Shown here in pieces: positions 33,580 through 41,662 of a stretch of 64,000 nt of DNA. The first letter of the stretch is position 1; the number at the start of each line of letters is the position of its first letter. Origin of the DNA: an uncultured Caryophanales bacterium (GTDB lineage: Bacteria > Bacillota_I > Bacilli_A > RF39 > UBA660); contig CAMNML010000001.1 of the NCBI GenBank assembly GCA_946544685.1, positions 43,394 to 107,393 of the forward strand. The letters are read 5' to 3'. The position numbers were made by a program, and so were the translations under genes. A model generated the notes under the pieces. The model made no database searches. It had not been told where the DNA came from and worked only from the letters and a program-made list of their open reading frames with translations.

Positions 33580-35428
33580 ATTAGATTATTTTATTGGGGT
33601 TAAGATTAGACAATTAATTGATACTATAGATAAAGAAGAAAAAGTAGAATTAAAAGGATTAAATAGGAATGAATTTTTTTTAGAAAGTGAATTAGATAAA
33701 ATTAGTTTATATATATATCAAGATAAAATTACTTTTGAGTATAAGAATAAGATTATAGTATTAAATATTAAAGATATTATGAATATGGATTTGTCATGGA
33801 TAAAAAACATCAAATTTAATAGAGTAGAAAAGATAGATAACAGTTCTTTATATTATATTTTATCTAGTATTAAAAATTTAAAATCTATTTCTTTTAGTTT
33901 TTGTTCTTCTATTGACGATAATTTAGTTCAATTATTGCTTAATTCAAATCCTGATTTAGAAGATTTATCTATTGCTGGACAAAGTAATTTGGTAAATTTG
34001 AATTTAAATAATAATATGAAGTTAAAAAAATTGGAACTTATTAATAATGACAATTTATTTAAGATTTATGGGCTTAATAAATTTAATAATATGCAATTTT
34101 TAACGTTTATAGATAATCAATCATATGAATCAATTGATGATGTATGCAATCTTGCTTTGAAATCAGATGGTGTTGATATAGATGTAATGTATTTTGCATT
34201 AATGAAAAAAATGTTAGGTAATCAAATTGATTTAAAGAATAAAATTCAATTTTGTGAAACAATTCATCAGACGTATGAAGATGAACTAAAATCAACAGTG
34301 GATGATAAATATTTAAAGTATTCATTTGCTTTAACGCAAGATTTTTATAATAGAGCAAAAAAAATAATAGATACATATATTTCTGATGATGATACTGTAG
34401 AAGAAAAACATGCAATTATTCATCAATGGATTTGTGAAAATATCACTTATGATTTTGAAAGACTTAGAAATCCTGATATGGCAACAGGAATGAAGAATGG
34501 GACTAACGGAATTGTTAATGCTTTTTTGCATAAGCAAGTTGTATGTGAGGGATTTGCTAAATTGGAACAATTGTTATTACAAATGTGTGGTATAAAGTCT
34601 TCTGTTATTACGTGTAAGTGTCAATCTGAAGGTAAATTAGAGCCCCATGGAATTTTATTTATTAGTTTTCCTAATGGTAAATATGGTTATAATGATGTAA
34701 CTTTTGATGCTGGTAGTTTTCAACGTGGTGAAGAAATGGAATATTTATTATTGTCTAAGGATGAAATTTCTAAGGATCATTTTTTAATCGGACAAGATGA
34801 TAGGATATCTTATGGAAGTGGATACACAAAAGAACAAGCAAATAAATTAATTAAGTTTGCTCAAGATAGAATTAAGGCAGTAAATGAGAAAGGTTTTAAG
34901 GTGAATAATGTGAATAATATTATAAATGAAATAGAAACATTATATAATGTGAATTTAGATTCAATGGATAGTTTTGATTTGGAGGAATTATTAAGACGTA
35001 TTAGAAGACAAACAAATATGCATGAGATTGATTATAAAACAGGTCGCTCAATGATGGATTTTTTAGAGAGTAGAATTGCACTACTAACTAAAGAGGAACA
35101 GAATACAAGTATTAAAACTCAATCTGCTGAGAAAAAAGAAAGTATTTTTGATAAAATTAAAAATGGAAAGATGACTCCAAAAGATGAATATAGAAGATAT
35201 GCAGAAGATTTAAAAAAATATCATGGTTATAGTCCTGTATCTTCAAAAATAGAAGAAACTAATGTTTCAGAAAGAGAACAATTAATTAATTTAATATTGC
35301 AAAGGTCTTCTTTTGATGGGTTAGATGATGTTTTAGTTGATAGATTAAACAAGATGTCATTAGAAGAATTGCAAGAAATATTGCAGAGAGATAGTGTAGA
35401 AGAAATAGAAAAAAGAAGAATGATGTAA
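33572..35428 (+). CDS. Transglutaminase-like protein with N-terminal leucine-rich-repeat-like segment
   Basis: 618 residues from the ATG at 33572, which overlaps the preceding stop by 8 bp. Residues about 85-190 show LRR-like periodicity (LKSISFSFCSSIDDNLV, LEDLSIAGQSNLVNLNL, LKKLELINNDNL). Residues about 270-400 form a transglutaminase/papain-like core: HQWICENITYD, VCEGFAKLEQLLL with the Cys, EPHGILFI with the His, and NDVTFDAG with the Asp. The C-terminal 200 residues are charged and helical. There is no signal peptide, so it acts inside the cell or is exported unconventionally. It may be a protease or a cross-linking enzyme; the substrate is unknown. Confidence 0.78.
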   Translation: MIRLDYFIGVKIRQLIDTIDKEEKVELKGLNRNEFFLESELDKISLYIYQDKITFEYKNKIIVLNIKDIMNMDLSWIKNIKFNRVEKIDNSSLYYILSSIKNLKSISFSFCSSIDDNLVQLLLNSNPDLEDLSIAGQSNLVNLNLNNNMKLKKLELINNDNLFKIYGLNKFNNMQFLTFIDNQSYESIDDVCNLALKSDGVDIDVMYFALMKKMLGNQIDLKNKIQFCETIHQTYEDELKSTVDDKYLKYSFALTQDFYNRAKKIIDTYISDDDTVEEKHAIIHQWICENITYDFERLRNPDMATGMKNGTNGIVNAFLHKQVVCEGFAKLEQLLLQMCGIKSSVITCKCQSEGKLEPHGILFISFPNGKYGYNDVTFDAGSFQRGEEMEYLLLSKDEISKDHFLIGQDDRISYGSGYTKEQANKLIKFAQDRIKAVNEKGFKVNNVNNIINEIETLYNVNLDSMDSFDLEELLRRIRRQTNMHEIDYKTGRSMMDFLESRIALLTKEEQNTSIKTQSAEKKESIFDKIKNGKMTPKDEYRRYAEDLKKYHGYSPVSSKIEETNVSEREQLINLILQRSSFDGLDDVLVDRLNKMSLEELQEILQRDSVEEIEKRRMM

Positions 35429-35446
35429 TAGAATGGAGAAATAAAT

Positions 35447-35812
35447 ATGAATTTTAATTATAATGAAAATAGTAAAAAGTTTGAAGCTACTCTTCAAATG
35501 TTAAATAAAAATGTTAGAGTAGTTGTAAGAGATGAATCTGATATAGAGGTTGCAAATAAAATTATAGATGAACTTGATATAGATAGCTTAATAAATTTTA
35601 TTGTTAAAGAGTATTATGATAAAAATGATAATACTTGGTTTGGTAGTGAAGTATCAAAAGAGGATTTTATTAATTCAATATATTTAAAGACAATCGTTTT
35701 TAGAAATGGTCGTATTAGTTATTGGTTTGATGCTGGTGATTTATATGGCGGACATGATGTTTTAGTTGAAAAAAAATATGATAATGAGGAATTAAGCATT
35801 GAGTTGGCATAA
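35447..35812 (+). CDS. Small hypothetical protein (121 residues)
   Basis: A soluble alpha/beta protein starting MNFNYNENSKKFEATLQML, with SYWFDAGDLYGGHDVLVE near the end. The strand pattern and size resemble small DUF2262/DUF6985-like proteins common in polymorphic-toxin immunity neighbourhoods, but that is only an impression. A GGAGAAATA ribosome site is present, 18 bp after the transglutaminase-like gene. Confidence 0.7.
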   Translation: MNFNYNENSKKFEATLQMLNKNVRVVVRDESDIEVANKIIDELDIDSLINFIVKEYYDKNDNTWFGSEVSKEDFINSIYLKTIVFRNGRISYWFDAGDLYGGHDVLVEKKYDNEELSIELA

Positions 35813-35919
35813 TGTTTTATATCTTATTTATTTAAATTTGAAGTGCTTGAAGCAAAATTTGTTTTAGATGAAAAATTTAATGTTAAGGAGTATACAATAA
35901 AATAAATAGGAGAACAAAT
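35813..35919 (+). other. Short intergenic stretch with an ORF remnant
   Basis: An in-frame tail beginning EAKFVLDEKFNVKEYT and ending with TAA (about 35847-35903) has no start. It looks like the 3' end of a lost gene. Confidence 0.35.
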
Positions 35920-36486
35920 ATGAATAAAAAAGAATTTAAAATTGAATATGTATTGAACTATAAAAAATATAAAGAATTTTCAAATGCATTTAATGTAACT
36001 AATATTAAAATGCTTATGATATTAATTTTATTTTTATTATTAATGATAATAAATTTGTATCAGGAAAACTATAAAGACGCTATATTAGTAGCTATAATTA
36101 TATTATCATTAGCGTTATTTGGAAAAAAAATACAATTCAAAAAACAATTAAACTTTAATAATAATGAAGAATTAGATCGTAGTATTATCATTAATGATGA
36201 GAAAATAACAGCAACATCAAAAAGAGGTAATGTAACAGTAATAGATTTTGATCAAATAATAGGAATAACTGAATCAGAAAATTTAATAATTTTAAAATTA
36301 AAATATAATAAAGGAATTACTATTGATAAAAATAATATTATTGGAGGAACTAAAGAAGAATTAATAGAATTTCTTATAAATAAATGCAATATAAAAATTA
36401 AGAGTGCAAAAACATGGTCAATAATCAGAACTATAATTATTGTAATAAGTGTAGTTATAGGAATAATAGTAACATTATGTAAGTAA
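35920..36486 (+). CDS. YcxB-like membrane protein
   Basis: 188 residues. Two adjacent transmembrane helices (about 30-43 and 50-66) are followed by a cytoplasmic domain with IIINDEKITATSKRGNVTVIDFDQIIGITESENLIIL, the pattern of the YcxB-like C-terminal domain, and one more helix at 165-186. Family function is unknown. The coding strand is A-rich (AAA, ATA, ACA codons), unlike the T- and G-rich coding strands of the flanking genes, which hints at separate ancestry. AGGAG ribosome site. Confidence 0.75.
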   Translation: MNKKEFKIEYVLNYKKYKEFSNAFNVTNIKMLMILILFLLLMIINLYQENYKDAILVAIIILSLALFGKKIQFKKQLNFNNNEELDRSIIINDEKITATSKRGNVTVIDFDQIIGITESENLIILKLKYNKGITIDKNNIIGGTKEELIEFLINKCNIKIKSAKTWSIIRTIIIVISVVIGIIVTLCK

Positions 36487-36498
36487 TAAGGAGTACCA

Positions 36499-36954
36499 AT
36501 GATAGAAGAATTAAGTAAAATATTTGAAGAAAATAAGGATAAAAGAATATGTGTTTTAGGAACTACTTGTACAGGTAAGACTTACTTAATAAATGCTACT
36601 AATATGGGATTAGATATGGATAAAGAAATATTTCCATTACTAACTGAAGAAGAAACAGAGTATGTTTGTAGAACACCTTGGACTGAAGAGATAGGTAATA
36701 AGATGGATGAACTTGTTAGGACTAAGTTAAGTATTAAACCAGGTGTTCCAATGTTTGGTACTGTTTTATTAGATTGTGATTTAATAGTTTATCTACATAT
36801 TAATGATGATTTACTACTTGAAAGAGCAAAATTAAGAAATGTTGATTTTTTGAATGCTAAAAATATGCAACAAAAAATAGAAGAAGAAATAAAAAAATCA
36901 AATATACCAACAATATATATTGAAGTACAAAATGAAAATAAGAAGGTGTTATAA
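36499..36954 (+). CDS. Small P-loop NTPase/kinase-like protein
   Basis: 151 residues. ICVLGTTCTGKTYLINAT is a Walker A loop (GxxxxGKT); VLLDCDLIVYLHIND supplies the Walker B-like strand, and LLERAKLRNVDF resembles a lid with Arg residues. It is shorter than usual nucleoside kinases but complete in layout. It probably phosphorylates a small metabolite. Its stop overlaps the ATG of a truncated S51-like ORF (TAATG), showing that a full peptidase E-like gene once followed directly. Confidence 0.75.
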   Translation: MIEELSKIFEENKDKRICVLGTTCTGKTYLINATNMGLDMDKEIFPLLTEEETEYVCRTPWTEEIGNKMDELVRTKLSIKPGVPMFGTVLLDCDLIVYLHINDDLLLERAKLRNVDFLNAKNMQQKIEEEIKKSNIPTIYIEVQNENKKVL

Positions 36955-37049
36955 TGAAAAAGTTTCTTTTAACAAGTACAGGATTTGATAACGAGAATAT
37001 AATGAATAAATTTATTGATTTATTAAATGTTGAAAAAAATAATAATTGA
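36954..37049 (+). pseudogene. Truncated 5' fragment of an S51/peptidase E-like gene
   Basis: A 31-codon ORF beginning MKKFLLTSTGFDNENIMNK, then TGA. The first 26 codons are nearly identical, at DNA and protein level, to the start of the intact gene at 38331 (a handful of differences across about 78 bp), and similarity ends abruptly after codon 26. The DNA that follows holds a promoter, a structured RNA and an Abi gene. It is either the left remnant of a gene interrupted by that module or the relic of a tandem duplicate. Confidence 0.85.
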
Positions 37050-37093
37050 TTGAAGATTATACGTAAAAATAATTGATTTTTATTAAAAAATAT

Positions 37094-37279
37094 TTGACTT
37101 AATATTCAAAAAAGAGTATATTATTAATAGGTTCAGAGAAAGAGCGATTTCGATCGTCTTTCCTACCATTTTTTTTTTGCGCGAATATTATTCGTGAAAT
37201 TGAATATAATAAAAATGAAAGTATCAATTTACTTTCACGTTCAGTGTCTAGAAAATTTCGATTTTCTGGGCCTTTTTTA
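37094..37279 (+). ncRNA. Candidate structured RNA (abiF-RNA-like) with its promoter, upstream of the Abi gene
   Basis: TTGACT (37094-37099), 17 bp, TATATT (37117-37122) would start an RNA near 37128. Four hairpins follow in 150 nt. The first is GAAAG..CTTTC with a TTCG-capped inner stem and a T-run (37138-37178); the second is CGCGAAT/ATTCGTG (37180-37196); the third is TGAAAGTA/TACTTTCA (37216-37237). The last is a TTCG-capped terminator TCTAGAAAAT/ATTTTCTGGG (37247-37278). GTTCAG precedes both TTCG hairpins. A conserved RNA motif named abiF, located upstream of abiF genes, has been described; identity with it is inferred from position, not from an alignment. Confidence 0.65.
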
Positions 37280-37310
37280 TTTATTATGAAAGTGCATTTA
37301 TATTCACAAA

Positions 37311-37354
37311 ACAATTGTTTTTTTATTGACATACAATTGTTTGTGTGATACCAT
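37311..37354 (+). promoter_or_regulatory. Abi gene promoter with paired palindromic operators
   Basis: TTGACA (37326-37331), 17 bp, TACCAT (37349-37354). The palindrome ACAATTGT, followed in both cases by TT, occurs at 37311-37318 and again at 37333-37340, 22 bp apart (two helical turns), bracketing the -35. This suggests repression by a dimer pair. Confidence 0.7.
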
Positions 37355-37369
37355 TTTTATGGTGATGCT

Positions 37370-38311
37370 ATGAACAATAATATAAAAGAATATAGAACGC
37401 CAGAAGAAATTATAGAATTATTAGAAAGTAGAAATCTAATTATTTCATCTCCAGTTAGGGCTAGAAGAATTTTAACAGAAAATAATTATTTTTTTATAAA
37501 AGGTTATAATTCAATTTTCTTAGATAAAGAAAACAAATATAAAGATGGTGTTGATTTTGAGGATTTATATAGACTTTATAATTTTGATAAAGATATAAAA
37601 GTATTACTATTTAGATATTTGCTAGATATTGAACAAAAAATAAAGGCTACTTTGAGTAATTATATTTCTGATAAATATGGTGTAAAGGATTCTCAATATT
37701 TAAAAAAGTCAAATTATAATTTAGATTGTCCATATGTGGATCATGTTCTAAAAAATATTAAAGACCAAAGAAAAACATATGGTGCCAAAAATGAAGCAGT
37801 AAAATATTATAAAAACAAATACAATTATATACCATTATGGGTATTGACTAAGGCCTTAACTATGGGAGCTATAAGAGATTTATATAATATAATGAAGCCA
37901 GATGATCAAGATAGAATTGCTCAAATTATTCTTGAAAGAGATATTAAAAAAAGAAGAGTTGCAACACTAAAAAATATTATTGCTATACTTGTAGATGTTA
38001 GAAATATGTGTGCACATGATGAAATGCTTATTAACTTTGAACATAAAAGGATTGACATACAATTGCCTGAATTGAAAAATTTTGATTTGAAAACTAATTC
38101 TAAAGGGAATATTATTCAAGGAAGAAAGGACTTATTCGCTGTATTAATATCAATTAAATACTTAACAAATAGAACAACATACAATCTTTTTATTCAAAAC
38201 ATAGAAAGTAAAATTTCTAAATTTGTTAGTAAGACAAATTGTGTTTCTTATGATGAATTGTTAGATTATATGCATCTTCCAAATAATTATTATGAATTAA
38301 AAAGACTTTAA
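37370..38311 (+). CDS. Abi family (AbiD/AbiF, Abi_2) abortive-infection protein
   Basis: 313 residues, normal for Abi_2. The N-terminal region has YRTPEEIIELLESRNLII and RILTENNYFFIKGYNSIFLD, typical of AbiD/F. The middle has LFRYLLDIEQKIKATLSNYI; the C-terminal region has IPLWVLTKALTMGAIRDLY and the VRNMCAHDEMLIN motif (RxxCAHxE), a HEPN-like Rx4-6H site that suggests RNase activity. AbiD/F proteins abort phage infection. The coding strand is A-rich compared with neighbours. It is preceded by its own RNA and operator-bearing promoter, and flanked by a partial and a complete S51-like gene, consistent with insertion as a defence module. Confidence 0.9.
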   Translation: MNNNIKEYRTPEEIIELLESRNLIISSPVRARRILTENNYFFIKGYNSIFLDKENKYKDGVDFEDLYRLYNFDKDIKVLLFRYLLDIEQKIKATLSNYISDKYGVKDSQYLKKSNYNLDCPYVDHVLKNIKDQRKTYGAKNEAVKYYKNKYNYIPLWVLTKALTMGAIRDLYNIMKPDDQDRIAQIILERDIKKRRVATLKNIIAILVDVRNMCAHDEMLINFEHKRIDIQLPELKNFDLKTNSKGNIIQGRKDLFAVLISIKYLTNRTTYNLFIQNIESKISKFVSKTNCVSYDELLDYMHLPNNYYELKRL

Positions 38312-38330
38312 AAATGAGACGGAGGGAAAA

Positions 38331-38879
38331 ATGAAAAAGATTTTATTAACAAGTACAGGATTTGATAATGAGAATATAATGAATAAATTTATTGATTTAT
38401 TAAATGTAGATACTAAGGATGCTAAAGTATTATTTATAATAACTGCTGCTAATGATCCAGATTCTGTTAGAGTTTTATCTGGATGTTTAGATGATTTAAC
38501 TAAGTGTGGTATTACTGATAATAATATAAAAGTTTATGATATGCATAAATTAATATCTGAGGAAGAGATTAATAAATATGATGCTATATATGTTTGTGGA
38601 GGAAGTACAAAGTATTTAGTTGATAGAGTTAGAGAATTAAATATAAAACCAGTTATTGATAAATATATAGAAAATGGTGGTATTTATATTGGAGTTAGTG
38701 CAGGTAGTGTTTGTGCTAGTGGAAAATATAAGGATGGACTAGGATTTATTGAAAATATATTAGATGTTCATTGTGATAAAGGAACACCTAATGGAATAAT
38801 TAATTCTAGTGATTATATTTATTTAACAAATAATCAAGCAATATTTATTGATGATAATGAAAAAATAATATTTGAGTAG
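38331..38879 (+). CDS. Peptidase S51 / type 1 glutamine amidotransferase-like protein
   Basis: 182 residues. AIYVCGGSTKYLVDRV is the oxyanion strand-loop and YIGVSAGSVCASG is the Ser nucleophile elbow. LGFIENILDVHCDKG supplies the His. It is shorter than peptidase E but of the common Lin-type length. It has its own GGAGGG ribosome site. Its first 26 codons are duplicated at 36954, on the far side of the Abi module. The following gene begins 7 bp after its stop. Confidence 0.86.
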   Translation: MKKILLTSTGFDNENIMNKFIDLLNVDTKDAKVLFIITAANDPDSVRVLSGCLDDLTKCGITDNNIKVYDMHKLISEEEINKYDAIYVCGGSTKYLVDRVRELNIKPVIDKYIENGGIYIGVSAGSVCASGKYKDGLGFIENILDVHCDKGTPNGIINSSDYIYLTNNQAIFIDDNEKIIFE

Positions 38880-38886
38880 GTGTGGT

Positions 38887-39450
38887 ATGAGTAAATATTT
38901 GAAGGTTATGTTTGGTAATAAGGGTGTTAATTATGAATATAAAATTGATGAAGTGAATATTGCTGATAATTGGAATCCTAATTCTTTTAATCCTAAAGAA
39001 ATGGGTGGTTTTAATTTTAGTACTGAAGACAAAATATTAAGATGGTTAGTTCGTGGCGATACTTTATATGATGTTATAATACCTGAAGATGCCTCTGTTA
39101 TTGATTGTCCTAGTGAATCTGCTCCTCATGGTGTTTTTAGAAGTAATAAGATTATATTAACTAATCCTCGTGTAATGACTGATGAATTAGCAATGATTTT
39201 TTATCTAAAATCTGATTTACCTCTAAAAAGTTATTATAAGTCTTTAGCTGGTTGTGCGATTAGAGGTTATAGGAATACTTGTTTAAAGATTATTGAGGAT
39301 AGGATTAATAAAGATAATATTGATTTAGTTATAAGTGAAATTAATGATTTTGTATCTCCTTATAATAGTAGTGGAACGGCTACTAATGGATATGAAGTTT
39401 ATAAAGAAGTTATGGGAATATTGAATAATATTAAAAATAGTAAACTATAA
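38887..39450 (+). CDS. Hypothetical protein, 187 residues
   Basis: Start at the ATG 38887 with TAGGTGTGG upstream. A soluble protein with conserved-looking segments YDVIIPEDASVIDCPSESAPHGVFRSNKIIL, then DELAMIFYLKSDLPLKSYYKSLAGCAIRGY. The first resembles the PEDAEV-type pentapeptide segments seen in small accessory proteins, without a clear family. It is linked to the S51-like gene (7-bp gap). Its stop lies in the loop of a bidirectional terminator shared with the opposing HD gene. Confidence 0.72.
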   Translation: MSKYLKVMFGNKGVNYEYKIDEVNIADNWNPNSFNPKEMGGFNFSTEDKILRWLVRGDTLYDVIIPEDASVIDCPSESAPHGVFRSNKIILTNPRVMTDELAMIFYLKSDLPLKSYYKSLAGCAIRGYRNTCLKIIEDRINKDNIDLVISEINDFVSPYNSSGTATNGYEVYKEVMGILNNIKNSKL

Positions 39451-39466
39451 TTGTTTACTATTTTTT
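39433..39466. terminator. Bidirectional terminator between convergent genes
   Basis: AATAGTAAAC (39436-39445) and GTTTACTATT (39453-39462) form a 10-bp stem with Ts on each strand's 3' side. Both flanking stop codons fall within it. Confidence 0.9.
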
Positions 39467-40113
39467 GTTACTATACTATATAAATCAATTTCTTTGTTAT
39501 CTATTTGAAATATACAGTTTCTATTTAAGTATTTTGACATTTCTATTGGTTTAGTTATCATTTTAGAATAGTCTCTTAATGAATTATAATCAAATAATCC
39601 ATCTGTAATGATATTTACTGTAATATTGTTTTCATCTACAGTAAGTTGTATATTTTGCATGTGTTTAATATTATCATGAAAGTAGTTACCTTCAATGAAT
39701 CTCATCATTCTAGATTTTTGCATATCTATTTTATCTGCGAATGTAAGTGCTGCTCCTATAACAGATTCTAGATTAGTTCCTCCTGAATGATTTCTAATTG
39801 CATGTTCAATTATATGAATGTCTTCATCTTTCATATTTATTTTTTTTAAATACATTAATGCAAAATCTGCACTTCTTTCTGCATGCCCTTGTTTTCCCAT
39901 TATTGCGCCTATATCATGAAGATATGCAGCTATTTTTCCAAGTTCTATAGTTTGTTTATCACAATTTATACCGGTTAGTATTGTTTCCACGTAGTTCATA
40001 ACTCTTGTAATATGTCCCATACCATGACATCCACAGTTATTTACTATTATGACATTATTTACATTGTTTATGATTGCTTTTATTTCTTCATCTTTTAAAA
40101 TAGTTTCTAACAT
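39445..40113 (-). CDS. HD domain phosphohydrolase
   Basis: 222 residues on the minus strand, one of only two minus-strand genes here. GCHGMGHITRVMNYVETI (first His), AAYLHDIGAIMGKQGHAERS (the HD dyad and a following His) and FADKIDMQKS (the distal Asp) form the metal site of HD phosphohydrolases. Such enzymes hydrolyse nucleotides or (p)ppGpp-like phosphoesters. AGGAGGAT is at its 5' end. It is divergently placed from the sigma-factor cassette with a 180-bp spacer. Confidence 0.88.
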   Translation of the reverse strand: MLETILKDEEIKAIINNVNNVIIVNNCGCHGMGHITRVMNYVETILTGINCDKQTIELGKIAAYLHDIGAIMGKQGHAERSADFALMYLKKINMKDEDIHIIEHAIRNHSGGTNLESVIGAALTFADKIDMQKSRMMRFIEGNYFHDNIKHMQNIQLTVDENNITVNIITDGLFDYNSLRDYSKMITKPIEMSKYLNRNCIFQIDNKEIDLYSIVTKNSKQL

Positions 40114-40290
40114 ATAATCCTCCTTTATATTTTTAAGTGTTTTTATTTTATTATAATTATTTTAATATGTCAAATAATTTGTTATAATTAATTATAGTAA
40201 AAAGATAATAAAAAGTAATTGTTGCAAGATGTTAAAATTTTTACTAACCAAACATCATTTATTTATACTATATAAGTGAAAGGTGATAAA

Positions 40291-40764
40291 ATGAACGATA
40301 TTTACGATAAGTATTACGATAAATTATTTAATTGGTCTAGGGCTAAAACAAATAATATAAGTGATGCTGAAGATTTGACAAATAGTGTATTCTTGGCAAT
40401 ATTTGAGTATTTAAATAAGAATATTGATGTTGAAAAATTAGATAATTTAATTTGGAAAATTGCTTATAATTTATGGTGCACCAAAGCAAAATCCTATATT
40501 AAAGATAAGAACAATGTTCTTTTTGATGAGAATTACCATACATACTCAAATGATGAAATGATTGATAAGGTAATTTATAAAGAAATAGTTGACAATATTA
40601 GTAATGTCGGTTTAACTGAAAAAGAAGAAACATCTTTTAGACTATATTATATTGATGACCTTTCAATAAAAGAAATAAGTAGTAAATTGTGTACTACTGA
40701 GTCAAATATAAAATATTACTTGTACAATGCAAGAAAGAAAATAAAGGAGAGATATTATGAATAA
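40291..40764 (+). CDS. ECF-type sigma factor
   Basis: 157 residues from the ATG at 40291 (AAAGGTGA upstream). Region 2 is DKYYDKLFNWSRAKTNNISDAEDLTNSVFLAIFEYL with the DAEDLTQ-like core-binding segment. Region 4 is LTEKEETSFRLYYIDDLSIKEISSKLCTTESNIKYYLYNARKKIKERY, a helix-turn-helix. Group 4 sigma factors are released by a signal and direct RNA polymerase to a small regulon. Its stop overlaps a 228-residue gene, which could encode a partner or anti-sigma factor. The coding strand is A-rich. TTTACT-18-TATACT upstream may be its promoter. Confidence 0.88.
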   Translation: MNDIYDKYYDKLFNWSRAKTNNISDAEDLTNSVFLAIFEYLNKNIDVEKLDNLIWKIAYNLWCTKAKSYIKDKNNVLFDENYHTYSNDEMIDKVIYKEIVDNISNVGLTEKEETSFRLYYIDDLSIKEISSKLCTTESNIKYYLYNARKKIKERYYE

Positions 40765-41443
40765 TTTTAATTTTGATAAGTATTTAAATATTGTTAACGA
40801 AGAAAAAAAGAAATATGGGCTTGATTTATATGCTCCATTATATCCAATGTTTAGAATGGAAAATAGTAAACTTTATGTTGGAGTTTTGCTTGTTAATGAT
40901 GATGATAATGTATGGAGTAAAGAAAGCAAGGTTAAACCTGATTATTGGGCTTTAATCGATATTGATACAGAAAAGATTGTATCTTTTAATAAAACTGAAG
41001 AAAAAGATTTTGTAGTAGGTGAAATCATACCTAAAACATATGATAATAAAGAAAAAGAAATATCCAAATATACAGTAGAAAAGACAATACAATATAGAGA
41101 TTATTTGAAAGAGGATATTAAGAATTTCAAGGCTCCATTACAAGTAAAATTAGAAGAATTACTTGGTGAAGAAGTTGAAATTGATGGAGAAAAAATAAAT
41201 ATTAGTGATTATGTATTTGCTAATATTGAAGAAGAAATCAATGATAAACTTAATAAATTAGTTGAAATGTTGATTTGGACAAAGTATGGTTCAGTTGTAT
41301 TCTATTATGATTTGTTATATAGACAAGTTATTGAAGAACATAAAAAAGGTAATACAGATTTAGATAAAATTAAATTATGTGCTGAAATAATGAATAATTA
41401 TTATGCAGGTGTTACATATATTGATAATTTCTTTAATGTTTAA
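40757..41443 (+). CDS. Hypothetical protein coupled to the sigma factor (possible partner)
   Basis: 228 residues, overlapping the sigma gene by 8 bp. It is soluble and acidic, with alternating strands early (LYVGVLLVNDDDN, YWALIDIDTEKIVSFN) and helices late (IEEEINDKLNKLVEMLIWTKYG). No transmembrane helix or zinc-binding anti-sigma motif (HxxxCxxC) is seen. Position suggests a cytoplasmic regulator of the sigma factor, but it may be just an effector. Family unknown. Confidence 0.7.
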   Translation: MNNFNFDKYLNIVNEEKKKYGLDLYAPLYPMFRMENSKLYVGVLLVNDDDNVWSKESKVKPDYWALIDIDTEKIVSFNKTEEKDFVVGEIIPKTYDNKEKEISKYTVEKTIQYRDYLKEDIKNFKAPLQVKLEELLGEEVEIDGEKINISDYVFANIEEEINDKLNKLVEMLIWTKYGSVVFYYDLLYRQVIEEHKKGNTDLDKIKLCAEIMNNYYAGVTYIDNFFNV

Positions 41444-41467
41444 TTATTAAAAATAGGGGGTATTAAT

Positions 41468-41647
41468 ATGACTAGACAAGAGAAAATTATAAGATTAAAA
41501 GAATTAAAATATTATCTTATAATGTATAAAGAATATAAACCACAAGAAGTGGAAGAAAAAACCGTTGATAAAACAAATGATTTAGATAAACCAAAAGTTT
41601 TGGTATTAAAAAAATCATATCATGGAAAAATGTTAAAAGTGGGATAG
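41468..41647 (+). CDS. Small basic protein, 59 residues
   Basis: It begins MTRQEKIIRLKELKYYLIM and ends KKSYHGKMLKVG. It has a strong AGGGGG ribosome site 8-9 bp before the ATG, in line with the two preceding genes (24-bp gap), so it is very likely real. It is highly charged with an amphipathic helix at 1-20, and no membrane segment. Possibly a third component of the sigma-factor cassette. Function unknown. Confidence 0.7.
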   Translation: MTRQEKIIRLKELKYYLIMYKEYKPQEVEEKTVDKTNDLDKPKVLVLKKSYHGKMLKVG

Positions 41648-41662
41648 TAAGAGGTGTGATTT

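Noticed and set aside
37099..37332. Minus-strand 77-codon ORF over the Abi leader
   Set aside because: It is produced by the hairpin-rich non-coding region, has no ribosome site, and overlaps promoter, hairpins and operators.
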